From the NCBI GenBank assembly GCA_016280855.1, contig JAEEHP010000049.1:1-43684 (forward strand): 43,684 bases of DNA, written 5' to 3'. The notes below the pieces were generated by a model. That model did no database searches and was not told where the DNA came from. It saw only the letters and a list, made by a program, of their open reading frames with translations. Positions 1-8,662 of this stretch are shown here, one piece after another; the stretch's first letter is position 1, and the number at the start of each line of letters is the position of its first letter. A program made the position numbers and the translations under genes. This DNA is from Bacteroidaceae bacterium. GTDB lineage: Bacteria > Bacteroidota > Bacteroidia > Bacteroidales > Bacteroidaceae.

Positions 1-693
1 TGCAAGTACACCCTCGGCTCCGTGCTGAACCACGTAGCCCTTCACCAAAGCGTCATCGGCCTTGAAGCAGAGAAGCAGATGGCCATGGCCGGCGAGTACC
101 CCGACATGGTGATTGCCTGCTTCGGCGGCGGTTCCAATTTCGGCGGCGTAGCCTTCCCCTTCATGCGTCACAACATTAAGGATGGCAAGAAGACGCGCTT
201 CATCGCTGCTGAACCCTCATCCTGTCCCAAACTCACGCGTGGTGTCTTCCAGTACGACTTCGGAGATGAGGCCGGCTACACGCCGCTGCTGCCTATGTTC
301 ACCCTCGGTCATAATTTCATGCCGGCCAATATCCACGCCGGTGGATTGCGCTACCACGGTGCTGGCGTCATCGTCAGCCAGTTGCTGAAGGACGGCATGA
401 TGGAGGCTGTAGATATCCCACAGCTCGAGACGTTCGAAGCCGGTGTGCTCTTCGCACGTGCCGAAGGTATCATCCCTGCTCCCGAGAGCAGCCACGCCAT
501 TGCCGCAACCATTCGCGAAGCCCTCAAGTGCAAGGAGACTGGCGAAGAGAAGGTGATCCTCTTCAACCTCAGCGGACACGGACTCATCGACATGAGCGCC
601 TACGACCAGTACCTCTCCGGCAACCTCCAGAACTATGAAGTTACCGACGAACTCGTCGCTGCCAACATCGCTCAGCTCGACAAGATCATCTAA
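1..693 (+). CDS. trpB: Tryptophan synthase beta chain, TrpB2 type (5' truncated)
   Basis: This is the C-terminal half of a PLP-dependent TrpB-like enzyme, which joins indole and serine to give tryptophan. The reading frame is open from base 1 (CKYTLGSVLNH...), so the gene begins outside the window. The Gly-rich phosphate-binding loop CFGGGSNFGG, the segment EPSSCPKLTRG and the end segment FNLSGHGLIDM are visible. The segments ALHQSVIGLE and GLRYHGAG and the long C-terminal tail point to the TrpB2 subfamily, which often works without TrpA, rather than the classical TrpB1. A hairpin followed by a T-rich stretch lies just after the stop. The subfamily call rests on remembered motifs and the N-terminal lysine is not in view. 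Confidence 0.9.
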   Translation, partial: CKYTLGSVLNHVALHQSVIGLEAEKQMAMAGEYPDMVIACFGGGSNFGGVAFPFMRHNIKDGKKTRFIAAEPSSCPKLTRGVFQYDFGDEAGYTPLLPMFTLGHNFMPANIHAGGLRYHGAGVIVSQLLKDGMMEAVDIPQLETFEAGVLFARAEGIIPAPESSHAIAATIREALKCKETGEEKVILFNLSGHGLIDMSAYDQYLSGNLQNYEVTDELVAANIAQLDKII

Positions 694-714
694 GCATCTT
701 TCATTCCTCAATAT

Positions 715-756
715 CCCGCCGTCTGCTCATGGAGTATGACGGCGGTTTTGCTTTTT
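715..756 (+). terminator. Intrinsic terminator after trpB
   Basis: An 8-bp perfect stem (716-723 CCGCCGTC with 738-745 GACGGCGG) has a 14-base loop and is followed by TTTTGCTTTTTATT. It sits 22 bases after the trpB stop and before the nth promoter. Confidence 0.8.
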
Positions 757-775
757 ATTCACATTTTTCGGCCAC

Positions 776-810
776 TTTGAGGGCATTTCAAAAATAAATC
801 AATATCTTTG
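776..810 (+). promoter_or_regulatory. Bacteroidetes-type promoter for nth
   Basis: TATCTTTG at 803-810 matches the Bacteroidetes -7 box TAnnTTTG. A TTTG at 776-779 could be the -33 box, although the 23-bp spacing is a little long. It lies 31 bases before the nth ATG. Confidence 0.55.
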
Positions 811-841
811 TACCCAAACCCAAGAAACAACTCATAAAAAG

Positions 842-1486
842 ATGAAGAAAGGCGAACGTTATGAGGCTGTAATCGCCTATTTCTCAGAAGCCATGCCTGT
901 AGCCGAGACAGAGTTGAAGTATGAGAACAACTTTCAATTGCTGGTGGCCGTTATGCTGAGTGCCCAATGTACTGACAAACGCGTGAACATGGTGACGCCT
1001 GCACTGTTCGAGGCCTACCCCACCCCTGCCGCGATGGCTGTGGCATCGGAGGATGAAGTGCTATTGTACGTGAAGAGCGTGAGCTATCCCAACTCGAAGG
1101 CACGCCACCTCGTGGAAACGGCACAGCAACTGGTAGAGCGTTTTCACGGCGAAGTACCTGAAACGTTGGACGAGCTGACATCGCTGCCGGGCGTGGGAAG
1201 GAAAACGGCCAACGTGGTAATGAGCGTGGCCTTCGGGAAGGCCCGAATGGCAGTGGATACTCACGTCTTTCGTGTCAGCCACAGGCTCGGACTCGTTGAT
1301 GACAAGGCCAAGACACCACTCGCCGTAGAGCTGGAGCTGGTGAAGAACATCCCCGAACTTTTCATCCCGAGGGCTCACCATTGGCTGATACTGCACGGAC
1401 GTTATGTATGTACCGCACTTAAGCCTAAGTGTTTGGAATGCGGGTTGAAACAGGTGTGTACATTTTACCATAAAGGTAAAAAATGA
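842..1486 (+). CDS. nth: Endonuclease III (DNA glycosylase/AP lyase)
   Basis: This base-excision repair enzyme removes oxidised pyrimidines and nicks at abasic sites. The 214-residue length is normal for Nth. The helix-hairpin-helix LPGVGRKTAN holds the catalytic Lys121, and MAVDTHVFR holds the catalytic Asp139. The C-terminal 4Fe-4S ligands are all present as Cys190-X6-Cys197-X2-Cys200-X5-Cys206. The ATG at 842 follows a TAnnTTTG promoter by 31 bases. The gene appears to be transcribed alone, because pgk has its own promoter-like site downstream. Nothing suggests damage. Confidence 0.97.
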   Translation: MKKGERYEAVIAYFSEAMPVAETELKYENNFQLLVAVMLSAQCTDKRVNMVTPALFEAYPTPAAMAVASEDEVLLYVKSVSYPNSKARHLVETAQQLVERFHGEVPETLDELTSLPGVGRKTANVVMSVAFGKARMAVDTHVFRVSHRLGLVDDKAKTPLAVELELVKNIPELFIPRAHHWLILHGRYVCTALKPKCLECGLKQVCTFYHKGKK

Positions 1487-1515
1487 AAAAGAGAAATGAA
1501 AAATGGCTTAATTAC

Positions 1516-1546
1516 TTGCACGCCTCAACGGAAAAGCGTACTTTTG
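1516..1546 (+). promoter_or_regulatory. Putative pgk promoter
   Basis: TACTTTTG at 1539-1546 fits TAnnTTTG, with TTG at 1516-1518 about 20 bp upstream as a weak -33 box. The implied 5' leader is about 70 bases and contains the 7-bp array at 1582. Confidence 0.5.
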
Positions 1547-1581
1547 CACACGATTTAAGAAAATTACTCACTTAGACTATA

Positions 1582-1609
1582 CATTAAACATTAATCATTA
1601 AACATTAAA
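1582..1609 (+). repeat. 7-bp tandem repeat (CATTAAA/CATTAAT) x4 in pgk leader
   Basis: CATTA recurs at 1582, 1589, 1596 and 1603, an exact 7-bp period. The array ends 12 bases before the pgk ATG, so it makes up the A/T-rich translation-initiation region. Confidence 0.75.
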
Positions 1610-1621
1610 CTTCACTCAATC

Positions 1622-2890
1622 ATGACTATTCACGATTACAAATTCGCTGGCAAGAAGGCCATCGTACGTGTAGATTTCAATGTGCCCCTCGACGGCAATG
1701 GTAACATCACCGACGACACCCGTATTCGCGGTGCCCTCCCCACCCTGAAGAAGATCCTCGAGGACGGCGGTGCCCTCATCATCATGAGCCACATGGGCAA
1801 GCCCAAGGGCAAGGTGAACCCCAAGCTCTCGCTGCAGCAAATCGTTCCCGCCGTGAGCGCTGCCCTCGGCGTTGACGTTCAATTTGCTCCCGATTGCGCC
1901 AAGGCTGCCGAGCAGGCCGCTGCCCTGAAGATGGGCGAGGTGCTGCTGCTCGAGAACCTCCGCTACTACCCCGAAGAGGAAGGCAAGCCCGTGGGTATCG
2001 ACAAGGAAGACCCCGCTTACGATGCTGCCAAGAAGGCCATGAAGGAAAGCCAGAAGGAGTTCGCCAAGACTCTGGCCAGCTATGCTGACTGCTACGTCAT
2101 GGATGCCTTCGGTACGGCCCACCGCCGTCACGCCTCGACCGCTGTCATCGCCGACTACTTCGATGCCGACAACAAGATGCTCGGCCTCCTCATGGAGAAG
2201 GAAGTGAAGGCTGTGGACAACGTCCTCACCAACATCAAGCGTCCCTTCGTTGCCATCATGGGCGGTTCCAAGGTGAGCACCAAGATCGGTATCATCGAGA
2301 ACCTGCTGGGCAAGGTGGACAAGCTCATCCTCTGCGGCGGCATGACCTACACCTTCATGAAGGCTCACGGCGGCGAGATCGGTAGCTCCATCGTAGAGTT
2401 GGACAAGCTCGACGTGGCCCTCGGCGTTGAGGAAATGGCCAAGAAGAACGGCGTGGAGCTCGTGCTGGCCGAGGACAGCGTATGCTCCTCGGGTTACGAC
2501 TTCGGCAACTTCTGCCAGAAGCCCGGTGCTGAGATCAAGACCTTCCCCTCCAACGCTATCGAAGAGGGTTGGGATGGCCTCGACGTAGGTCCCAAGAGCC
2601 AGGCCAAGTTCGCCAAGGCTATCGAAGGCGCCAAGACCATCCTGTGGAACGGTCCTGCCGGCTGCTTCGAGTGCGACGACTTTGACAAGGGCAGCCGTGC
2701 CGTTGGCGAGGCTGTTGCCAAGGCTACTGCCGAGGGTGCTTTCTCCCTCATCGGCGGCGGCGACAGCGTGGCTTGCGTCCATAAGTTCGGTCTCGAGGAC
2801 AAGGTCAGCTATATCTCCACTGGCGGTGGTGCTCTGCTCGAAGCCATCGAAGGCAAGGTCCTGCCCGGCGTAGCGGCTATTAAAGGCTAA
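1622..2890 (+). CDS. pgk: Phosphoglycerate kinase
   Basis: This cytosolic glycolytic enzyme makes ATP from 1,3-bisphosphoglycerate. The substrate-binding segment RVDFNVPLD lies at residues 16-24. The hinge and nucleotide-binding segments [11 protein letters not shown] and LIGGGDSVA are intact, as is the C-terminal [16 protein letters not shown]. At 422 residues it matches the slightly long PGKs of Bacteroidales. Codon use is very uniform (for example AAG, CTC, GGC), as expected for a highly expressed gene. The start is the ATG after the 7-bp array. It is followed by a palindromic repeat element that may stop transcription. Confidence 0.98.
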   Translation: MTIHDYKFAGKKAIVRVDFNVPLDGNGNITDDTRIRGALPTLKKILEDGGALIIMSHMGKPKGKVNPKLSLQQIVPAVSAALGVDVQFAPDCAKAAEQAAALKMGEVLLLENLRYYPEEEGKPVGIDKEDPAYDAAKKAMKESQKEFAKTLASYADCYVMDAFGTAHRRHASTAVIADYFDADNKMLGLLMEKEVKAVDNVLTNIKRPFVAIMGGSKVSTKIGIIENLLGKVDKLILCGGMTYTFMKAHGGEIGSSIVELDKLDVALGVEEMAKKNGVELVLAEDSVCSSGYDFGNFCQKPGAEIKTFPSNAIEEGWDGLDVGPKSQAKFAKAIEGAKTILWNGPAGCFECDDFDKGSRAVGEAVAKATAEGAFSLIGGGDSVACVHKFGLEDKVSYISTGGGALLEAIEGKVLPGVAAIKG

Positions 2891-2902
2891 TACAAACCAA
2901 GA

Positions 2903-2948
2903 AAAAGACCCACCCCTCACCCTCCCTGTGAGGGAGGGGTGGTCACCT
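2903..2948 (-). repeat. Palindromic repeat element, copy A
   Basis: This is one copy of a family of about 45 bp. On the minus strand it reads GGTGACCACCCCTCCCTCAC then AGGGAGGGTGAGGGGTGGGT, and it ends in CTTTTT. Its core is a 7-bp stem (CCCTCCC/GGGAGGG) with a 5-base loop. It forms an inverted pair with copy B at 3000-3044. Copies C-F lie inside uvrA. Confidence 0.85.
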
Positions 2949-2973
2949 TTCAAGAATTGTAAACCATTACAAT

Positions 2974-3978
2974 ATGGCAACAAATTCAATACGCAAAAGT
3001 GACCACTCCCTCCCTCAAAGGGAGGACAGGGAGTGGGTCTTTTGCATTCTTTTATTATTCTTCTTTGTCTCCTGCCACCATCAAAGTGGCCCTTCAGCAG
3101 AAGAGTTAGCTCAACGTGACTCTGCCGCGCTGCACGTGGCATTGATGCCTGTTCACGATTGTCTGCCTTTTTATTTAGCTGAATGCACAGGCATCTACGA
3201 ACGCCTTGGATTGGAAGTCCGACTCATCAACTATCAGGCTCAACTCGACATTGACACCGCCATGGCCAAAGGTCATGTCGAAGTGGCTTACAGCGACTTG
3301 GCTCGCGCCATCATGCTGCAACAAGATAGTGTTGACGTCCGTGCCATCGCAGCCTTGAATGGCGACTTGCAGCTCATCACAGCCAGACGTGGCCGTATCC
3401 GCAAGCTCGAACAGTTGAAAGAGAAGATGGTGGCTGTGGCGCGCCACAGTGTCACGGACTACTGGAGTGATCGCCTCACAGACACAGCCAGCCTTCAGCG
3501 CGCTGACATCTTCCGGCCACAGATAAATAATGTACGTATCCGCACGGACATGCTCTGCAACGGCACCATGGATGCCGTTTTCCTTCCGGAGCCCTACGCT
3601 TCAGAAGCACTATTGAGGGGCAATAACCTCAATTTCACCACCAAGGGACTGAAACCACAGCTCGTAGTACTTTTAGCGTCCGGACGAGCCATGAATGACA
3701 CTTCACGTCGTCAGCAAATCGACCTGCTGCTGCAAGGCTACAATCAAGCCGTATCGCTCACCTACAGCCTTCCTGCCATGCGCGACAGCTTGGCCTCCGT
3801 CATCCGTTCGCTATGCCAGGCACCTGACTCACTGGTCGATAGCTTGGCTTTCCGTCAGCCACGCTTTCACCCCCTCGCTTCGCCTCAAACAGCAGACATT
3901 GAAACCGTTATGCAATGGTTGCGTAGCAGAGATAAGATTAAGAAAGGTTATCAACCAGACTCGCTAATCTGGAACTAA
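2974..3978 (+). CDS. NMT1/SsuA-like substrate-binding lipoprotein
   Basis: This is probably the binding lipoprotein of an ABC-type uptake system for a small nutrient, in the NMT1/THI5/SsuA fold. Evidence is the pattern LHVALMPVHDCLPFYLAECTG, then GIYERLGLEVRL, the AYSDLARA segment and MDAVFLPEPYASEAL. A hydrophobic stretch ends in the lipobox FVSC with Cys34. Residues 9-24 are encoded by palindromic repeat copy B, and no other ATG lies between it and the hydrophobic core, so the repeat supplies the n-region of the signal peptide. No permease or ATPase gene is nearby. The ligand is unknown. It follows pgk by 83 bases. Confidence 0.75.
   Translation: MATNSIRKSDHSLPQREDREWVFCILLLFFFVSCHHQSGPSAEELAQRDSAALHVALMPVHDCLPFYLAECTGIYERLGLEVRLINYQAQLDIDTAMAKGHVEVAYSDLARAIMLQQDSVDVRAIAALNGDLQLITARRGRIRKLEQLKEKMVAVARHSVTDYWSDRLTDTASLQRADIFRPQINNVRIRTDMLCNGTMDAVFLPEPYASEALLRGNNLNFTTKGLKPQLVVLLASGRAMNDTSRRQQIDLLLQGYNQAVSLTYSLPAMRDSLASVIRSLCQAPDSLVDSLAFRQPRFHPLASPQTADIETVMQWLRSRDKIKKGYQPDSLIWN
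3000..3044 (+). repeat. Palindromic repeat element, copy B (inside a signal peptide)
   Basis: This is the same element as copy A in the opposite orientation: GTGACCACTCCCTCCCTCAA at its start and GGAGTGGGTCTTTT at its end. It is translated as DHSLPQREDREWVF in the downstream lipoprotein. The same frame gives [14 protein letters not shown] from copy C in UvrA. Confidence 0.85.
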
Positions 3979-4030
3979 GCAGATTCGTCCGTCTGATAAC
4001 CTTGATTTGTACCTAAATAAGTCAACCGCC

Positions 4031-6301
4031 ATGGATCTCAAAGCCTTCAACAAGATCATCGACGAAGCCGAAGAGGCGATTGCCGAACGCCGCGTTTTCG
4101 ATGCCCTGTCGCTCACGGAAGCTATCTTCAAGGACACCACTTGCCCCTACGCCGTCATGGAAACCGACATGCTGCGCCAGCGCTACACGGTGCTCCTGCA
4201 AGACTTCGCCACCACCTCGCACGATGAGCGCTCATCACAAAGTAATGTCCTCATCCGACAGGCCATTGACGTCTTGCAGAAGGCACGCGATTTCTGGAAA
4301 CGCGACAACGCCCAAACGTCGATGTATGCGACCCTTGTGTTGAAGACCAACGCCATCGGCGAAACGGATCTCATAAGCCAACTACAACGCCTCACAACGC
4401 TGCAGCTCGGGCAGGAGCAATATCATACAGCGCTCGACGCTACCTTCACGATGCTATGGTGCCTGCATATCACCCCCAAGAACAGCCCCATCATCGCCAC
4501 GTGCCTTACAAGCATCGACAGTTTCGCACGCTGTACCCTCGTTAGCGCACTCCTACTCGGAATCCTCGACTATTTTTGCCCCGAGAAACTTCAACTGCTG
4601 TTGGCACTCGGCAAGCCACAAGAAACAGACAGCGAGAATGAAAGCAATGACTTGCAATCACGTGTTGCCGTAGCGCTCACCATCATTAGCCAACGCTACG
4701 ATGCCTTCTTAAGCTACTTTACTGATGAAATGCAGCAGATGCGAGCTTTCTTGGAAGAATCTGACATACGAAAGGAAATTCCCACACTGCTGTATGCCAT
4801 CACGGCACAATCAGCCACATTTCTCGCAGACCACGACATTGAGAGCATCGAATCCATCGTGAGAGAACTGTTCAAGAAGCAGCAACCACGGCTGGATGAC
4901 AATGAGAAGCCCACGGATGCAGAGAAGAATACTAAGGAACAGCAAGTGCAGAAGCCTAAAGATTTCAGCGCCGAAATGCTTGATATCAGCCAGATTGACA
5001 ACGAGGAGCTCTTCAACAAGTTGTCCAATCATGCACGCAAAATAGATGAACTGCGCACCATGAACATCGATGTCAACCAGCAGTCTTTCACGCACTTGAA
5101 GCATTTTTCATTTTTCTTGTCTCCTGCCCATTGGTTTTATCCATTCAACACCAATGTACCACTTGTTCAGCAAGCGCTAACACGCAGAAATGGGAAAGTT
5201 GATAGATTGACACTTAGCATTTTAGGGCATAATCGGTTCTGCTCCAGCGACTGCTACTCCTACGTTTCGATGATGGCCTATCTACGAAGAGATGCGTCCG
5301 AAGGCAAAGACCCATTCAACGATGTACTCTACAATCAATTAGAGGAAATTCAGGATAGTTTTGATGACTTCAGCACCGGTGAAAAACCGTTTGTCAACCC
5401 GCTTCATCCCCTTTTTGACTATTGCCAAAGCCTCCAACGCTTCACGTCCGCTTCCAAGATAGACTTCAGCTACCCCTTCCGTCCCTTCGACCTCAAGAAG
5501 CAACGACCACTTCCGCTTTTGCCGCTGTTTCAAGGACTTTTCGACAGCTACAAGGATATATCCCCAACAGTTAATATGCTCATGCAACTTGGCGGCTTCG
5601 AGGAAGCCATCGTTCTGCTTGATTATTCGGCAGAACACTTTGGTGTCGATGCTCAGACACTCTATGCCCGTGGCCATGCCTTCATGCAACTGCAACAGTG
5701 GCAGCGCGCACTCTCAGCCTTCCAACAACAGTTGCTTTTCGAAGAGAATGCGGACGCACAATTGTCTATGGCACGCTGCTACGAAGCCATCGGCTACTGG
5801 GATAAAGCACTGCCCCTGCTCATCAACGAAGAACAGCGACAAACGGACATCGACGAGAATAAAGCAGTGAACATTATCGAAGAGACTGGACGATGCCTCA
5901 TCGAACTGCAGCGATGGGACGAAGCCGTCCAGCGCTTCTTCAGACTTGAGCTCATGGAAAAACATATCAACATCGCGAGACGTGCCATCGCCTGGTGCTC
6001 GATCAAACAGGGCAAATTCGAACGTGCTGCAACATACTATCAGAAACTCATCGACCAGCACAAAGCTAATTGGGAGGATCGTTTGAACTGCGGCCACGCA
6101 TTGTGGATGCAAGGTCTCGAGAACGAAGCACTGGAAGCCTATAAGCTATCGCAAACGGCTTTCAACCGTGCAAAGAAAGAGCAGCGACGCCATTTCCGTC
6201 ATTGGGCAGAAGCCTTCAATGAGGACAGTCGTACCATTCTGGCCACACGTTTCGACCACACCGACTGCGCACTCATGCTCGATGCCGTGGCTCTGCAATA
6301 A
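4031..6301 (+). CDS. Tetratricopeptide-repeat protein
   Basis: This is a 756-residue protein with no clear signal peptide, so it is probably cytoplasmic. The C-terminal half holds degenerate TPR pairs, for example the stretches around AQTLYARGHAFMQLQQWQRA, AQLSMARCYEAIGYWDKALP, GRCLIELQRWDEAVQRFF and DRLNCGHALWMQGLENEALE. A charged, Glu/Lys/Gln-rich linker lies near residues 290-320. No catalytic motif is visible, and the role is presumably protein-protein scaffolding. The frame is open back to a TTG at 4007, but the ATG at 4031 is the better start. It converges with the next gene, leaving only 2 bases between stops. Confidence 0.8.
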   Translation: MDLKAFNKIIDEAEEAIAERRVFDALSLTEAIFKDTTCPYAVMETDMLRQRYTVLLQDFATTSHDERSSQSNVLIRQAIDVLQKARDFWKRDNAQTSMYATLVLKTNAIGETDLISQLQRLTTLQLGQEQYHTALDATFTMLWCLHITPKNSPIIATCLTSIDSFARCTLVSALLLGILDYFCPEKLQLLLALGKPQETDSENESNDLQSRVAVALTIISQRYDAFLSYFTDEMQQMRAFLEESDIRKEIPTLLYAITAQSATFLADHDIESIESIVRELFKKQQPRLDDNEKPTDAEKNTKEQQVQKPKDFSAEMLDISQIDNEELFNKLSNHARKIDELRTMNIDVNQQSFTHLKHFSFFLSPAHWFYPFNTNVPLVQQALTRRNGKVDRLTLSILGHNRFCSSDCYSYVSMMAYLRRDASEGKDPFNDVLYNQLEEIQDSFDDFSTGEKPFVNPLHPLFDYCQSLQRFTSASKIDFSYPFRPFDLKKQRPLPLLPLFQGLFDSYKDISPTVNMLMQLGGFEEAIVLLDYSAEHFGVDAQTLYARGHAFMQLQQWQRALSAFQQQLLFEENADAQLSMARCYEAIGYWDKALPLLINEEQRQTDIDENKAVNIIEETGRCLIELQRWDEAVQRFFRLELMEKHINIARRAIAWCSIKQGKFERAATYYQKLIDQHKANWEDRLNCGHALWMQGLENEALEAYKLSQTAFNRAKKEQRRHFRHWAEAFNEDSRTILATRFDHTDCALMLDAVALQ

Positions 6302-6303
6302 AA

Positions 6304-7668
6304 TCAGAAGAAACCTCTGAAGAGAGAGAAGAAGCGTCCTGTGATTCGATGCCCCAATGAGAACTGTTTTCGGTAGTCCTCTGCGCGGAAGCGCGTGCAA
6401 TGCTGTTTGTCTTGTTCGAAGATGTTCTGCAATTCGGCTGTGGTCTCGGAATCGAGAATAAAGCTGTTCACCTCGTAATCGAAGAGGAAGCTGCGGGCAT
6501 CGAGATTCGTGCTTCCTATGGTGCAGAATCGTCCGTCAACCATCATGACCTTTGAATGGTGGAATCCGGTCTGGTTATAGTACACCTCCGCCCCACGTTT
6601 CGCCAAACGCTTCATCTCCAATGCCACCACATCGGGCGTAATCGGCACATCGCTCTTGGCAGAAACCATAATCTCAACCCTCACTCCACGTTCCAACGCA
6701 CGGCGCAACGCACGTCGCACACTCTTGACGTTTGTGGGATAAGGGTTAACAATCTGTATGTGTTCACGTGCAGCATCTATGGCTGTCACATACGCCTTTC
6801 GCATGTGCTTTGGAGTATAGTGCGGCCGACGGTCCACGACACCGATGACTTTATGATGAGCCGTCGATGACGTGTCTTCAAGAAGGTTGAACTCCGATGC
6901 AGGGCGCACCAACGACGGAATCACCACACCCTCCATCGCCGGAACATCGGGCACGCCATAGCGCTCATTCAACAGCACTTCACCAGTCTGCTGCCACCAC
7001 ATTCGCGCAAAGATGCGCTCATATTGTTCGACAACGCTACCTGTAAGCTCCATGTGCATATCGCGCCACTGGCCATATTCAGGACGTCCATTGATATAGT
7101 AGTCAGCCACATTCATGCCTCCGGCATAGCAGACAGCTCCGTCAATGACGACAATCTTACGATGGTCGCGATGGTAGGCGTGATTGATCCAGGGGAACTT
7201 GATGGGGTCGAACTCCTCAACCTGAATGCCCAATGCACGGATAGCACGCAGGTGACGGTTCTTCAAAGGAGAATCATTACTCGAATTGCCAAAGCTATCG
7301 AACATGGCTCGCACCTCAACGCCTTCCTTGGCCTTCTCGCCAAGCAACTGGAACAAAGCAAGACCGATGCTGTCGTTCCGGAAGTTGAAATATTCGAGGT
7401 GAATGTAGTGCTTGGCTTGTCGGATTGCGGAGAACATCGCCGCAAACTTATCCTTTCCGGTGTGCAGGAGCACCACACTGTTGTCGTCGGTGAACGTGAT
7501 GCCCAATTCCTGCTCAAGGGTATGACGGAGGATCGTGTCCGAAGGTACATTGTCTGGGTACTTCGGCAATGTAGATTCCCCAATGACAGAATCCTCCAAT
7601 TCCTCTGCCAATAAGCTGAGGGGCAGAAGAAGAAGAGCGGGAAGAAGAAAATATTTTGTCATCTGCAA
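6304..7668 (-). CDS. Cardiolipin synthase-like phospholipase D protein with signal peptide
   Basis: This phospholipase D-superfamily enzyme is most like bacterial cardiolipin synthase, which links phosphatidyl groups to give cardiolipin. Both HKD motifs are complete: HRKIVVID (His169, Lys171, Asp176) and HSKVMMVD (His371, Lys373, Asp378). Each is followed by the usual Gly/Asn residues (GGMN, GSTN). Instead of the two N-terminal membrane helices of ClsA it has a single signal-peptide-like segment (residues 4-21, then AEE), so the catalytic domain may face the periplasm. It is the last gene of the kdsA-kdsD operon, 16 bases after kdsD. Whether it makes cardiolipin or acts on another phosphodiester cannot be read from sequence. 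Confidence 0.82.
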   Translation of the reverse strand: MQMTKYFLLPALLLLPLSLLAEELEDSVIGESTLPKYPDNVPSDTILRHTLEQELGITFTDDNSVVLLHTGKDKFAAMFSAIRQAKHYIHLEYFNFRNDSIGLALFQLLGEKAKEGVEVRAMFDSFGNSSNDSPLKNRHLRAIRALGIQVEEFDPIKFPWINHAYHRDHRKIVVIDGAVCYAGGMNVADYYINGRPEYGQWRDMHMELTGSVVEQYERIFARMWWQQTGEVLLNERYGVPDVPAMEGVVIPSLVRPASEFNLLEDTSSTAHHKVIGVVDRRPHYTPKHMRKAYVTAIDAAREHIQIVNPYPTNVKSVRRALRRALERGVRVEIMVSAKSDVPITPDVVALEMKRLAKRGAEVYYNQTGFHHSKVMMVDGRFCTIGSTNLDARSFLFDYEVNSFILDSETTAELQNIFEQDKQHCTRFRAEDYRKQFSLGHRITGRFFSLFRGFF

Positions 7669-7684
7669 CGGGGAATAAACGTTA

Positions 7685-8644
7685 TTAGATCATGCAAGAC
7701 AACGACTCGACAATGCCGACGAGATGGTTCTCATGGTCTGTTACCAACACGGCATGGATATTGTTCTTGTGAAGAATCTGCTGAATCTGAGTGAGTTTAG
7801 TGTCGGCTGACACACACTTAGGCGAAGTCGTCATCACCTCTGCTACGCGAACATTATAGAAATCCTCGTGCATTCGCTCCATGGCACGGCGCACATCACC
7901 ATCCGTGATGATACCAGCGACACGTTCGCCCTCCATCGCTACAGCCATTCCCATCTTTCCACGACTGACGATAAGTATGGCCTCAGCCAACGACATGGAA
8001 GGCGAGATGGTTGGCAAGTCCTCTGTACGCATCACATCGTGTGCCGTTGACAACAGGCGTTTGCCTAACGTGCCACCGGGATGCAACTCGGCAAAATCGC
8101 GGGCATCGAAATGACGGACCTCCATCAGGGCTATGGCCAAGGCATCGCCAAAAGCTAATTGAACGGTAGTGCTGCTCGTAGGTGCCAGATTCAGCGGACA
8201 CGCCTCATGAGCAACATGCATCAGGACGTGTACATCGCTGTTGCGTGCCAACAACGACTCGGGATTTCCCGACACGCCTATCAGCGGGATGTGATGTTCG
8301 TGGAGGAATGGCACAAAGCGAAGCAGTTCATCGGTTTGTCCACTGTTGCTAAAAGCCAACACCATGTCCTTGGCCGACAACATGCCGAGATCGCCATGAA
8401 AAGCATCGAGAGGATTCAGGAAAAAAGCTGGGGTTCCTGTTGAAGCCAGCGTGGCGGCAATCTTTGCGGCGACATGACCGCTCTTACCTACCCCCGTGAC
8501 AACGACCTTGCCCTCGCAGCCAAGAATCATCTCGACAACACGATTAAAAGCGTCGTCGAGTTGAGGAATGGCCTGAAGGATAGCATCTGCTTCATCGCGC
8601 AGGCAACGCGCAGCCACTTCCCTTACATTCATATGATTAGTCAT
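7685..8644 (-). CDS. kdsD: D-arabinose-5-phosphate isomerase (KpsF/GutQ family)
   Basis: It converts ribulose-5-phosphate to arabinose-5-phosphate, the precursor for Kdo. The N-terminal SIS domain shows VVTGVGKSGHVAAKIAATLA and the segment FFLNPLDAFHGDLGM with its His residue. Two CBS domains follow (about residues 200-319: DVMRTEDLP..., VMTTSPKCVS...). The length of 319 residues is typical. It starts 18 bases after the kdsA stop, and the two enzymes catalyse consecutive steps, which supports an operon. Confidence 0.94.
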   Translation of the reverse strand: MTNHMNVREVAARCLRDEADAILQAIPQLDDAFNRVVEMILGCEGKVVVTGVGKSGHVAAKIAATLASTGTPAFFLNPLDAFHGDLGMLSAKDMVLAFSNSGQTDELLRFVPFLHEHHIPLIGVSGNPESLLARNSDVHVLMHVAHEACPLNLAPTSSTTVQLAFGDALAIALMEVRHFDARDFAELHPGGTLGKRLLSTAHDVMRTEDLPTISPSMSLAEAILIVSRGKMGMAVAMEGERVAGIITDGDVRRAMERMHEDFYNVRVAEVMTTSPKCVSADTKLTQIQQILHKNNIHAVLVTDHENHLVGIVESLSCMI

Positions 8645-8662
8645 AAATAGATGATGAACAAA

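Noticed and set aside
1616..3142. A 508-residue open frame on the minus strand opposite pgk.
   Set aside because: It is an antisense shadow of the strongly codon-biased pgk gene. Its product is low-complexity Leu/Gly/Ala/His-rich with no motifs, while pgk is unmistakable.
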